Both the position numbers and the translations under genes were made by a program. Shown here piece by piece: positions 37,151 to 49,200 of a DNA stretch of 64,000 nucleotides. Origin of the DNA: Eudorina sp. 2006-703-Eu-15 (lineage: Eukaryota > Chlorophyta > Chlorophyceae > Chlamydomonadales > Volvocaceae); contig BDSI01000005.1 of the NCBI GenBank assembly GCA_003117195.1, positions 62,001-126,000 of the forward strand, in the 5' to 3' direction. Position 1 is the stretch's first letter; every line of letters starts with the position of its first letter. Below the pieces are notes generated by a model. The model was given only the letters and a program-made list of their open reading frames with translations, was not told where the DNA came from and did no database searches.

Positions 37151-40100
37151 TCACATGCCCCACAGGAAGCAGTGCGAGATGTAGTAGGTGGGCCCACCGC
37201 CCTGTGACAGCCAGTCCAGGGTCTTGCGGTAGAAGGAGTGCATGAAGCTCTTCATCTGCACCGTCGCGGAGAGCGAGGAAGAGGAAACATCCTTTCAACC
37301 ATGCGTAAATAACATTGACTGGCGCCTTGACTGACCTTGCCCTACATCTGCGAGGTCTGCTGGCTGGACACACAGACACACAGCCAGGTGAGGGCGCCGG
37401 GCTCACCTGTGGGGGGGCCCATGGGTCGGTGCTTCCTCGGTAGGCGCCCCACACGCCGTAGAACGGCATGCGGGCCGCCTGCTCCGGCGAGCGCGCGGGC
37501 ACGGTGCCCAGGGGGCTGGCCCCGCCGCCCATTCCGAACTCCGAGTAGTGCAGGTCGATGCGGCGGCGGCGGATGATGGCGGCGACATCCAGACCCACGT
37601 CGTTGCGCATTTCCTGCGGGGTTGAGGCGGCAGCGGAGTGGACAGGGAGGGGAGGCGCGGAGGGAGAGGGAAGACGGGGAGGGACGGGCTAAGGCTGGGA
37701 CTTGGGGTGAGGCTGGGGCTGGGGCTGAGCGGGTGGAGATTCGGGGCCACAAGGCGGACGGCTCACAAGGAGGAGAAGAGCTAACTCGGTACTGAATGTC
37801 CGCGGCCTAGATCCATGGTTCCTGTCAGACCGAACATCGCCGGCTGATTATTAAGGATGTTACAGCGGACCCCGCGGGTCATCGGTGACAGCCAACGGCT
37901 GGAACTCCCCCATGCGCGCCGCCCACACCCGCTCAGACTCACGCCGAAGAAGGTGAAGGCGGCATTTTGCAGCGCCTGCGTGCGGCAGGGGCAGGGCAGG
38001 GGCAGGGCCGGAGCGGCGCGGAGGGTCGGGGCTGCCAAGCCCACAAGGGTGGAGAGTAGGGCGCCGTGGAGGTTGGGATGGGAACATGCGGTAGGCGGTA
38101 TGCGAGGGGGCGACGTGCATGGAGGGGGCCCGAGAGGTAAACAGCGGTCGGTGTCGGTGCTTGGCGGCTGCTTCCGGCTGCGGCGGACAGCAGCAGCAGT
38201 CAGCGTCGGACGTCCCGCACAGATTTATTTGCATCGTCGGGCCGCCTTACTTGCTTCCAGGTCTCCAAGCTGCCTTCCGCGTCTCCCGAGCCGCCTACCC
38301 ACTATAGCCACTGGCCAGTGCCCGAGCCGATGTCTGCAGCTCTGGACCCGCCATGCAACCCAACCCCCCAGCCGACCCCAAGTAATACACCCCAGCGCCA
38401 GCTGACCGTCATGGGGAAGTTGGGGTCGTCCAGGGCGGCGTAGGCGCTGATGCCCAGGAAGTCGATCTTCTCAAACAGCGACTGCAGCGCCACCGTGTCG
38501 ATACCGGGCGCCCGCGACGCCGCCGCCGCCGCCTGGCGCAGGCCGCGGCCCGCGATCGCCGACGCCGTGTTGCCGATGGCCGCGCCAAAGGGCCCGAAGC
38601 CCACGAAGCGAGACAGCATGGAGGCGGCGCTGCCGCCTCCTAAGCCGCCGCCCGTGTTCACTTGCGTGACCTTGTTGAAGTTGAACGACACGCCCACCTG
38701 CCGCGGCGTGCCGGAGCATGAAAGCGGCGGAGGGGCGTTGCGCGGGAATTGGCGGAGGGGCGTTGCGCGGGCATTGGCGGAGGGGCGTTGCGCGGGCATT
38801 GGCGGAGGGGCGTTGCGCGGGCATTGGCGGAGGGGTGTTGTGCGGGCATTGGCGGAGGGGCGTTGTGCGGGCATTGGCGGAGGGGCGTTGTGCGGGCATT
38901 GGCGGAGGGGTGTTGTGCGGGCATTGGCGGAGGGGCGTTGTGCGGGCATTGGCGGAGGGGCGTTGCGCGGGCATTGGCGGAGGGGCGTTGCGCGGGCATT
39001 GGCGGAGGGGCGTTGCGCGGGCATTGGCGGAGGGGCGTTGCGCGGGCATTGGCGGAGGGGCGTTGCGCGGGCATTGGCGGAGGGGCGTTGCGCGGGCATT
39101 GGCGGAGGGGCGTTGCGCGGGCATTGGCGGAGGGGCGTTGCGCGGGCATTGGCGGAGGGGCGTTGTGCGGGCATTGGCGGAGGGGCGTTGTGCGGGCATT
39201 GGCGGAGGGGCGTTGTGCGGGCATTGGCGGAGGGGCGTTGCGCGGGCATTGGCGGAGGGGCGTTGTGCGGGCATTGGCGGAGGGGGTGGGGGGGGGGGGG
39301 GTGGCGGGCATTGGCGGAGGGGCGTTGTGCGGGCATTGGCGGAGGGGCGTTGTGCGGGCATTGGCGGAGGGGCGTTGTGCGGGCATTGGCGGAGGGGCGT
39401 TGCGCGGGCATTGGCGGAGGGGATTGGCGGAGGGGCGTTGTGCGGGCATTGGCGGAGGGGCGCGCGGGCATTGGCGGAGGGGCGTTGCGGGCATTGGCGG
39501 AGGGCGGCATTGGCGGAGGGGCGTTGCGCGGGCATTGGCGGAGGGGCGTTGCGCGGGCATTGCGGGCGGAGGGCGTTGTGCGGGATTGGCGGAGGGGTGT
39601 TGTGCGGGCATTGGCGGAGGGGCGTTGTGCGGGCATTGGCGGAGGGCGTTGCGCGGCATTGGCGGAGGGGCGTTGTGCGGCATTGGCGGAGGGGTTGTGC
39701 GGGCATTGGCGGAGGGGCGTTGTTGCGGGCATTGGCGGAGGGCGTTGCGCGGCATTGGCGGAGGGGCGTTGCGCGGGCATTGGCGGAGGGGCGTTGCGCG
39801 GCATTGGGGCGTTGTGCGGGCATTGGCGGAGGGGCGTACGTTGTGCGGGCATTGGCGGAGGGGCGTACGTTGTGCGGGCATTGGCGGAGGGAGGGGCATT
39901 GCGATGTTTCACGCGATCGGCAATGAGTAGGGGCCAAGTTAGCCAACGGGGGGGAAGGGGGTGGGGCACCCAGCGTGGGGTGGGTGATGGCGCGTGAGGG
40001 GAGGGGCCGTGCATGTGGGACAATCGGTTAAAGCGGTGCTGGACGCGTCCGGCACCACACACTGTTGGGCGCCATTAGGTAACTCGCACGTCACGTCACG

Positions 40101-42151
40101 CACTCCTGTTCTGCCTGCCTCAATAACACACAATACACACGGTCGGGCGGGTCTCTTACCTGAAGACACACACACACACACATCACCCAGGTGTGTGTTG
40201 CGAGACCGACTCTGCGCAGAGCCGTGAGGGGTATGTATGTCGCCTGCTGAAGCACTGCGCGCGCGGTGCGCCCTCCGGCACATGCTCCTCGTCCCGTCCC
40301 CCTGCCGCCACCCTCTCGCGCACCTGCGTCATCTCCCGCTGGGTCCGCACATACGAGTCGGGGGCCCCCGCCCGCCGCATGCCCGCCAGCAGCCGCTCGC
40401 GCATCTCGTCCACCTGCTCGCTTGCATCGGGTCGGGTCAGGTCAATGGTGCCGACTGTCGTTCATTCATTCATTCAGTTTGTCCGGCAGTATATCCACAT
40501 CCACATCCATGTCCAGCGGGCGGCACTCACACACGGGGAGTCGCGCCCCCTCGGGGGGGTCTCACCTCACAGGCAGGTCACAGTGACCAGTCTGACCGCC
40601 GGCCACCCCCCCGCGGCCCCCCCACCCACCCGCTGCCCCCCCCCCACACCCACCAGCAGGCGGTACTCGTTGGGGAACCTCAGCACGGTGGCGCTCATCT
40701 CGCCCTGCAGCGCCAGCCACACCGGCACCGGGTCAACCCAGGAGGGCTTGGCGGCCAGGGCGGCGGCCAGGGCGTCAACCACCGGGTTGAGCATCACCTG
40801 CGGGGCGGGGCGGGGGGCCAAAGGGGGGGCGGGGCCGAGAGGGGGCGGGGCCGAAGGAGGGGCGGGACCAAAGGGGTGGGGGGCCAAAAGGGTGGGGGGC
40901 CAAAGGGGTTGGGGGCAAAAGGGGTGGGGGGCCAAAGGGGTGGGGGGCCAAAGGGGTGGGGGGCCAAAAGGGTGGGGGGCCAAAGGGGTTGGGGGCCAAA
41001 GGGGTGAGGGGCCAAAGGGGTGGGGGGCCAAAGGGGTGGGGGGCCAAAAGGGGCGGGGGGCAGGGCCGAGAGGGGGTTGCAGAAGAGAAACGCCCGAAGC
41101 AACAGAAACAGGGAAAGGAGGAGGCACCCACGGCCAGCCTGTCGGGCCATGGCCAGCCCCAAGGGCACATACCTCCTGGTAAGAGAATCCGCCGTACTTT
41201 TCCTTGGGGTTGAAGACCAGGCCGTTGCGCCAGGCGGACGTCCTGCAAGGGGCACCATACAGCTGCCACGTGTCTATGGATCCGGCCTTCCGGCGGGTGG
41301 GCTGGTTGAGACCCGGAGCTTCACAACGCCGTGGGTCGTGGGGCTCCTAGGGACAGTGAAGGGCACACAGCCATCGCCATACCGTACTGATGCCGTACCT
41401 TCCCCCATCGTCCAGGTGCGGTACGACACTGATGCCCAGCCCCTCCTCGATGGCCCTCCGGAAGCACAGCTCCATGCCGGCTCGGAAGCCGGCGATGGAG
41501 CTCTCGGTGTGGCCGATGCAGTCCATGTCACTGCGGGCACCCGCAAGGGGAGGGGAGGGAGGGGAGAGAAACGGAACCGGCCAGGAAAGGGGGCGCTGGT
41601 GGGAAATCATCACAGCGGATGCAAACATGTCAAATGCCGGTTGGGGCCGATCCGCTCAGCGCCCGCTGCTCCCCTGCCGGGCCCCGGGGTCCCCGGACCG
41701 CTGATCGTCACAACGTGGGTTGCTGCTGGTGTTTCAGGGGGTGAGGTCCGTGGGCTCGAACGAGTCGCTGCACACCGGCACACGTGCCAACTGACCATGG
41801 CGGAGATGAGCCATGAACCAAGATGCCAACCGCACGTCCTTGGACGCACCTATTCATGTAGCAGTAGCCCTCGACGCCGCCGTCGCTGTTGAGGTCCTTC
41901 CAGTAATGGGTGGGAACATAGTTGATGCGCGTGCCTCCCGCAGCTGCCTTCCCTCGGTTCACCATATCCGTACAGCGGGATGTGTACGGCGGGGAGCTCT
42001 GGTACGGCACCCAGTCAAACTGGCCGAGCACCATGACGGAGGGGTTCAGCTCCACCGCAGCCCCGGGCGGGGTGGCGCTCGGGACCGCGTACGACAGTAC
42101 GAGGCCGCCTGTGAGCAGCGCCGCCAGCGCCAGCACCGCAGTTCTCGACAT
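37151..42151 (-). CDS. Secreted TIM-barrel (clan GH-A-like) glycoside hydrolase
   Basis: Nine exons on the minus strand: 42151-41850, 41530-41399, 41242-41173, 40797-40654, 40413-40324, 38697-38407, 37975-37943, 37613-37407 and 37255-37151. All phases agree; the product is 457 residues. A signal peptide (MSRTAVLALAALLTGGLVLS) starts the protein. TIM-barrel landmarks follow in order: TRINYVPTHYWKD (about 74-86), ISVVPHLDDGGR (ends at 144), VWLALQGEMS with Glu201 as the likely acid/base, IDFLGISAYAAL (about 324-335), and IDLHYSEFGMGGG with Glu379 as the likely nucleophile. The chain ends PTYYISHCFLWGM. Glu after strand 4 and Glu after strand 7 is the clan GH-A pattern; the layout resembles GH113/GH5-type mannanases, but the family is not certain. 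It would act on polysaccharide outside the cell or in the secretory path, for example in matrix or cell-wall remodelling. Confidence 0.82.
38723..39900. repeat. Large intronic minisatellite, about 47 copies of a 25-bp unit
   Basis: The unit contains GGCATTGGCGGAGGGGCG followed by TTGCGCG or TTGTGCG. It fills most of the 1.6-kb intron 38698-40323 of the hydrolase gene. Copies 1-22 or so are almost perfect and differ mainly by C or T at one CpG. Copies after the G-run at about 39285-39301 carry many small deletions. The array has no stop codon in several frames on either strand, which makes long false reading frames. Confidence 0.97.
40860..41062. repeat. Intronic G-rich 16-17-bp repeat
   Basis: About 12 copies of CCAAAGGGGTGGGGGG-type units lie in the intron 40798-41172 of the hydrolase gene. 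On the transcribed (minus-sense) RNA these are C-rich and pyrimidine-poor only at the AAA/TTT steps. Confidence 0.9.
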
Positions 42152-44229
42152 CAGGAGGGGTGACAGCCGCCCACCTGGGTGACCTGGTGCGGGAGTAAGG
42201 GTAGGGAGGGTGAAAAAGAAAGAGCCCAGACACACCCAGCCCAGCCCGGGTAGGGGGGCCCAAAGGGGGGGGAGGTAAGGGGGGAGTAACGGATGGGATT
42301 CGTCGGCGGGGGCGGCGAGCTGGTCTCTAGTTGCCCCGCTGCTGCGGACACCGCTGCGCTCCCCACCCCTCCACAAAGCCGTTTGAGGGAATGTGCATGA
42401 GCCCTCTGGGCGGGACATGCTCTTTGCCGCGAGCCCCGACGCGAAACCCACACCCCACGCGGGGCCAGCACTGTCACCCGCGGAGCGTCCGTTTGGGCGT
42501 CCTTCCAAGAAACTCATCCTCGCCGGCGGACCCGGGAACGAGCCCGCCCTCACTGCCTAGCGCCACCCATGCGCCCGATCCACCTGGAAGACTGGTACCT
42601 ACCACCAGCGGGCCGATGCGGGGCGGGCCACGGCGCCCTGCAGGCCGAGGCATTCACTGGTCGGGCGGGTGCTGGCGGCGCAGCGGCCGGGGCGGAGACG
42701 TCGGGGTCGGTCGGTCGCGCCCTGTCCCGAGGCTGCCGCTGCCGGGCCGCCGCTGCGGGCAGTCGCCACGCCATCGCTGGGAGAGGCTGGGAGAAGGGAG
42801 CGCGGTTCGTTCGGTTCACCCGAGCACTCAGGCGCCTTGGCTCTGTTGCGGCACTGTTACCGCCGCTGTGGCTCTTGTGCCCTGGGTGACCTGGCTCGTG
42901 AGTTGTTGGGGGGCTGTCCTGGGTGTGCGGCACCGCCGCGGTGACGACGAACTCTCTGCTCCTATCAATTCTTCTACCAACCAACTAACCAACCAACACA
43001 CTTGGCTGAGACTGATCTCTCGACGGAGATGTGCAGTGGGTGTGGTGGCAGTGGTGAGGTCGGGTTTCGCGGTGGGGCCGACAGGGCAGCGCTCCAAAGT
43101 ACTGGCGGGGTGGCGGACGGGTGCGAAGTCACGAGGGTACGACTCGCGACGTGTGGCAGTAACTGTGGGTGGGTGTTGTAGGGGGCAGCTGCTGCTGAGT
43201 GCTGACCTGAGGGGCCCTTCTGCCGCAGGTCCAGGCCTGGTGCGCGAGTGCGGCGGCGGTTAGTTGCGCGCCGAGATGCGAGCGGAGCCGCGGCGGGTCG
43301 TTGAGGGTTGAGCTCACGACGCCCTCGGGGTCGAGGCTCCTGACGCCTCACGAGCCAAAGATCAAGTACTTTGGAGCAAACCCCTAGGTCGGCAGGCGGG
43401 TGGTGGACGGCGAGGTGGACGGCTGATAGCAGCGGCTGGCGGGGTGCTGACTGTCAGGTACGCCCCGTTGTTTGATGCCTGTTGATGTGTTGTTGTCGGT
43501 GGTTGGTGGACGGTCCGGATGGGAGGATGGATGAAGGGTGGGTGGGTGAGGTGTCCGGCGGTGACAGAGGTCGATGGGCGATGGCGGGCGGTGACAGGAT
43601 ATGGCCACCGCTGGGATCGGCCCATCAATCATGGGAGGTCAGCGGTCGTGGTTTCAGAGCGTGCCGCGTTTCGAGGTTGCACGGGGCCCCTTCACACTCT
43701 TGGGATTCAGACGGTCAAGATAAGGACTTCTGAATTTGTGGAAGGGACGAGCAAGCAGCGGTCCCTTGCTCGTAACTAGCAATGACCGACCCGTGGGTCT
43801 CAACCTCTTGGTCGCGACCCCTGGGTCACACATGCTGAGACATAGGTGCACCTGGTGTGCATTAGCGCCGGTCAATTTTTGAACCTTCTTCCTTAAGGGG
43901 CCCGTACTCGATGTCACGCTGATGACCTGGTGTGCATATGAGTAAATATCGCCCGGCCAGGCATCGCGAGAACCTGAGGCTGCAGGGCAATGTATGTCAA
44001 TGTGAGGCGTACGGTTGGGGTTGCTCACAACCATGCGGGACGAGGTGAAAGTGCCTACTGTCACAGCAGAGGTGTTGCCCGAAGAGGTGGCCACCATTGT
44101 CTACGGAGGGTGCCTGTCGCAAACGGTCCCAAGTCAAAGTCGGGGGCTGCTAATATCGACTGAAAACGGGGCACCAAATCGGCATACACACCGATGAAAA
44201 ACCAGTGAATTGTTTACATTCAATAACAA
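42152..44229. other. Intergenic region upstream of the hydrolase
   Basis: The GC-rich proximal part (42152-43400) is the likely promoter and 5' UTR side of the hydrolase gene. GC falls after about 43.7 kb. I see no convincing gene on either strand. Confidence 0.45.
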
Positions 44230-45025
44230 AGCCAAACTGCTAGCTTGCATTCCAGCATTCAAGTGAGACGCAATCACCGCAAACCTCTTCAAAGCGCGTT
44301 TTGCATGTGGATGTAACGCTTACACGTGCTGACTACAGGTACAGATTACCTCTGAAGCTGTTCGATATGTTCAGCAGGGTGCTGCACGCAGTAAAGCCTT
44401 TAGCTATGCACAGATTATCTGCCATGCACATTGTTGCTTGCAAGTAAATTTGCGGACTATACCGTATTAGGACTTTTCGATTCGCTGCAAGGGCGATTCC
44501 TAATCCCTTCTGTGCTTTCGTTATAATATTTGATCTGTAAGAAACGTGTACTTCCGATAGTCACTGAGCGGCTGAGGGACTGCGTGCCACCTAACCTGTC
44601 GCCGCAAGAGAAGCTTCGACTGCTCAAGCGAATCATAGCGAAGCGAAGCAAGCGGAGCGAAGCGTAGAGATAGGAGAGTTATTGTGAACGGACTGCCGTG
44701 GTGCGTGTAAGCAGAGCGCACAAGGCGCGCGAGTACGGCGGGTACGGCACCATCGGGAGGTCTGGCCATTTGCGACGCGTAGGCGTCGCGCTTCTTTAAC
44801 TGCCGTAGTTCTGACTTTACCACGAGGCGTGTCCCTCTGCCGGGACAGTGGCCTCTATTCCCCGACCCTACGGGGGCCGGTCGAGGGGTTCCGGTGCCCT
44901 TGAACCCGGGTTTCTCGTCCTTCACGCCGGGTGTAGGGTTCCGACGCGGGTAGCCGGGGCGGAGCCCCGGGTGTTTGGTGCAACACGGGTACTGTCATCT
45001 CTTATCGGCCACTAGTGCATACTTA

Positions 45026-45085
45026 TTGGCCCCCCCAACACCAACCCATTGTAAGTATGCAATGGGTTGGTGTTGGGGGGGCCAA
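45026..45085. repeat. Perfect 25-bp inverted repeat, 10-base loop
   Basis: The arms at 45026-45050 and 45061-45085 (TTGGCCCCCCCAACACC...) are perfect reverse complements around the loop GTAAGTATGC, inside the foldback element. Confidence 0.95.
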
Positions 45086-45248
45086 TTCGCTTGGGGGATG
45101 GTGCTGGACTGCTTTGAACAATTGGGCGGGGCAGCCGGGATCGGAGTGCCGGCTTTGGAGCTTGTAGATGGCCGGGATCGGAGTGCCGGCCATCGCCTTG
45201 CCTGGGTAATATCTGCTGTAACGCATCACGGCAGTCGTGAACAATAAC

Positions 45249-45369
45249 TGGTGCACCAGGACCACAACCCCTTCGACGTAAATGCATCGCAACCCAATGT
45301 ACGGTTCGGACACAAGCTGCTTGGGTTGCGATGCATTTACGTCGAAGTGGTTGTGGTCCTGGTGCACCA
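45249..45369. repeat. 48-bp inverted repeat with one mismatch
   Basis: The arms at 45249-45296 and 45322-45369 begin TGGTGCACCAGGACCACAAC and differ at one base. The 25-base loop contains GTACGGTTCGGACACAAGC. It abuts the inner edge of the right arm of the foldback element. Confidence 0.95.
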
Positions 45370-46260
45370 GGTTAGGTGGCACGCAGTCCCTCAGCCGCTC
45401 TGTGACTATCAGAAGTACACGTTTCTTACAGATCAAATATTATAACGAAAGCACAGCATTTCTTTCTCTCTTTGCGGGCTCCTTAAGGGATTAGGAATCG
45501 CCCTTGCAGCGAATCGAAAAGTCCTAATACGGTGTAGTCCGCAAATTTACTCGCAAGCAACAATGTGCATGGCAGATAATCTGTGTATACCTAAAGGTTT
45601 TACTGCGTGTAGCAGCCTGCTGAACATATCGAGCAGCTTCAGAGGTAATCTGTACCTGTAGTAAGCACGTGTAAGCGTTACATCCACATGCAAAACGCGC
45701 TATGAAGAGGTTTGCGGTGATTGCGTCTCATTTGAATGCTGGAGCAGTTTGGCTCTGAACAGTTCAGCAGAGATTCAGAGCAGAGGGCACCAGTCATGTG
45801 AAGGCCAACAGTCTGCAGTGAGAAATATACGCACGCAATCCTCGCATCCGAATCATAAAGATACCTCGTCCATACTTGGCAGGTCGGGCGCGGAGCCTAC
45901 AACAACGACCAGCACCACGGCCAAGTCCTACTACAACGAACCGCCGCCGGCTAGGGTTTACTTTTGTCACATGGCTACTTTTCTCCTTCACGTTCAACAT
46001 CCTCGTACAACAAGGACCGGCATTCGGTCTGGGGGCCAAATGCCTGGGCCCTATACGGCCTCAATGACAATAATGCGGTACCGTACGGCCGATGCCTCTT
46101 GTCACGAGGGTCCACGACACTTTTCGTATTGCAAATTCTTTCACAACAGAGCTTAATTTGCAATCGGGCCGGAGTATCTAACACGGAATTTAGTTGACCT
46201 ACATATAAATTGAGATATTCTTGAGCGTCTTCATTCCCTGCTGTGCGCACGCGTGTAACC

Positions 46261-49200
46261 ATGGAGTGCAACGGGGGCGGAGGTTCAAGGGATATTGCAC
46301 ATGGTCTCTTGCACTTCAATATGAGCAACTCAACTGACCTGGATAGTCCTGCGTCCCCGTCGTCGCCATCTCGCATGGCTGGCCATCCTTCTTCGCGGAT
46401 CAGCATGGACGCAGACCCCCTGGATAAATTGCTCAGGAAGAACAAGTACGTCAGCCCTGCTGACTGCGGCCGGCGGCCTGCGCAGAAATTTGTTGACGGA
46501 ACACTGAATACATTCACTCGGAATTCCGGGCCATGCAGGGCCTGGTCAGCCGCACGCATTGCCGAGGATCCAGAGTACTTCAATCGACTCATCACCCAAC
46601 AGGCGCCCGAGTACCTGTGGATTGGCTGCAGCGACTCCCGAGTGCCGGTAAGCTGAATGCCAGACGGGTGGAGGGAGCGTTCACAAATGCGGCCAAGTTA
46701 CCATGCAAATAATCGTTCCGCAATCAAGTTACAAATTGGTGCCCCAAAGACTCCAGTTGGACACATTTGGCATAGTGACCCTGCCTGGTCTCTTCGCATG
46801 TCCGCCGCAGGCCGCGAAGGGCTATCTATCCCGTCTACTCACAAAACACCAGCTGGCGTGCTTTCAGTGCCCCTCTGTACGTTTCACGCGGCTGATTCGG
46901 TCATCGTCTGACCCGGTTTCCTCCGCCTTCCCTGCTTCCCGCCCAGTCTCAGCTGTTCCTCCTGTGTACCGCAACGGCTCACCCGCACCCGCACCCCTGA
47001 CAATTCGCACGCTATCGTTTATCATTTTGTTTTGTTCTTGAGCTAGGAAAAATTCCACGATTTTTTTCGTAGGCCAACGCAATCTTGGGGCTGGAGCCGG
47101 GTGAGGTGTTCGTGCAGCGCAATGTGGGCAACCAGGCAACCCACACCGATCTCAACTGCATGAGCTGCCTGGAGTACTCGGTGAAGGAACTCAAGGTGCG
47201 CTCAGCGTCTCGTCTTGGCTTTCCCAAGCGAGTTTTGCCTGGAGGCTGTTGCACTTCCGGACCGAGGCGGCGCTTGTGCCACCGGACCATGGTAAAATCG
47301 GTGCGGGTCGGTGCAGCTAGGTCCTTGCAGACGTCTGATTATCGCATGTCGAGCCCAAGGGAGGAGGAAGGGTGCTCAGGCTGTCTGGGGACCACGGTTG
47401 GCGTCAGTCTTGTCGAGACTGGGCCACCCGCGCTTGGCGCTTCGCCGGGAGTTCCACGCGTGCTTCCACGCGAGTCCTCGCTGACCCCGTTGTTGCGGGT
47501 GGTTGCTGTGCGCCGCGCCGCACTGCACCGCGCCGCACTGCGCCGCACTGCACGCAGGTCCGCAACGTGATCATATGCGGCCACTACGGCTGCGGTGCGG
47601 TCAAGGCGGCTCTGAAGATGCCGTCCAAGACCCACAACCTGGTCAACTGCTGGATCTCGGGTGGGTGGGTGGGACCATGGATCGAAGCGGGACCCGAATG
47701 CCCTCCGGGCCCGGCAAGGGTTCAGTTGACTTGTGCCCGGGTGGGCTCGGCGGCGCTCGCTCTAGGGTAAATTCACCTGCCTGCTGACGTCTGTTGTCCC
47801 ATGTTGCCTGGCAAAATGCTTTCAAAATGGAGGGTGATGAGATCGTCGGGTGTCCCTCAGCTACTTGAAATGGTTCTGTGTGGCTGTGGCTGTGGTTGTG
47901 GCTGTGGCTGTGGCTGCGGTGCTGCAGACATCCGCGAGTGCCGCAACCAGCACCGTGCCGAGCTGATGGCACTGCCCAGTGGAGAGGCTCAGGTGGACAG
48001 GTGGGCAGGGGGCGGGGGGCAGGGGGCGGGGGGCAGGGCAGGCGGCCAAGGGGGGTTTCCGGGACAGCTCCAGTTCAGTCCTCACTTCAGCTCTCAATTC
48101 AGGGATGAGGGCGGGAGCAGCAGCCGCCGCGGCCCGTGGGTGGAGTCTTGTCGGCCGCACGGCGACCTGACCTGACCTGTCTCAACGGAGCCCCACGTAG
48201 CCCCGTCAATCGCGTCTGGCCTTCTATCGAAACCACCTGAGACCTGGACGTCGTTATGCCATTTGCCAGCCCATTTGCCAGCCCATTTGCCAGCCCATTT
48301 GCCAGCCCATTTGCCAGCCCATTTGCCAGCCCAGCCCGGATACCCTGAGGAGCAGGGCAGCGCGTGCCTGCCCCATGCCGGCTCTGCCGTGAGGCCCTTC
48401 ATTGTTGAGGATGTGGCCCTTGATGTGGTTCCGGCACGGGGCTCAGACCGGCCGTAACCCTACACCTGAACCCATGGTGCCGACCGCCCGCCCCTCGTCA
48501 GGCTGTGCGAGCTCAACGTGCTCCGCCAGACCTTTAACGTGTGCACCAGCCCGGTGGTGCAGTCGGCCTGGGACAAGGGCCAGCCGCTGCACATCTACGG
48601 CGTGGTGAGTGGCCGGACCGGAACGGACCAGGGGGGTTTGGAAGCGGCGATGGTGTTGGTGATGGTGATCGTGATGGTGTTGGTGATGGTGGCTGCCCCC
48701 TCGAACAAGTTGTTGATCAGACTGATGGGAACGCAGACGGCAGCGAGAGTTAGAAGGATTGCCCCAGAGGCGCCCACAGAGGCGGGCCTGAACGCGGATA
48801 GGGGGTCTCTGCCGGTCAGCTTCATCCTTCCAAGCATGTCTGCTGCCTGCCTGCATTCGGATTCAGGGCTGCGCTGTGCCGCCTTGACCGTCTCGGCGCC
48901 GCTTCCCCGCCCGCAGGTCTACTCGCTGAAGGACGGCCTGATCAAGAAGCTGGTGGGACCCATCTCCAAGAACGGTGGGTGGGTGGGTGGCCAGGGGCCC
49001 GAACCGGGTATCGGGACGGCTGTCCCGCGGCTCTGCTGACCTGACCTGGCCTGACCTGACCCTGACGACTCTCTCTGTCTGCTCTTGCTCGCGGCCGCGG
49101 CCGCTGCTGCGTGCGCGGCGCCTTGCGGCTGCAGGTGACTTTGCGCACGATCAGGCGACGTTTGCGGAGCGCGGCAGCTCCTACGTGGGATACGCGGGTG

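Larger units (their letters stand above)
44230..45754. mobile_element. Foldback / long-TIR non-autonomous element
   Basis: The left arm (44230-44598) and the reverse complement of the right arm (45368-45754) are about 95% identical, starting AGCCAAACTGCT and ending GCCACCTAACCTG at the inner side. The right arm has an extra segment of about 27 bp near 45455-45485. The interior (about 770 bp) holds two further hairpins, at 45026-45085 and 45249-45369. I see no transposase frame and no clear target-site duplication. The short open frames in the arms are mirror copies of each other. It is best read as a foldback or MITE-like DNA element. Confidence 0.75.

Noticed and set aside
38723..39900. CRISPR-like array
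   Set aside because: The repeat units are directly adjacent with no unique spacers, and the context is a eukaryotic intron.
38302..40062. Very long reading frames on both strands with repeated MPAQRPSAN or GIGGGALRGHWRR
   Set aside because: They are translations of the 25-bp minisatellite inside an intron. The unit has no stop codons in several frames. The true exon 38407-38697 uses only the end of one of them.
40567..41269. Pro/Leu/Phe repeat frames on the minus strand
   Set aside because: Translation of the G-rich intron repeat between two hydrolase exons.
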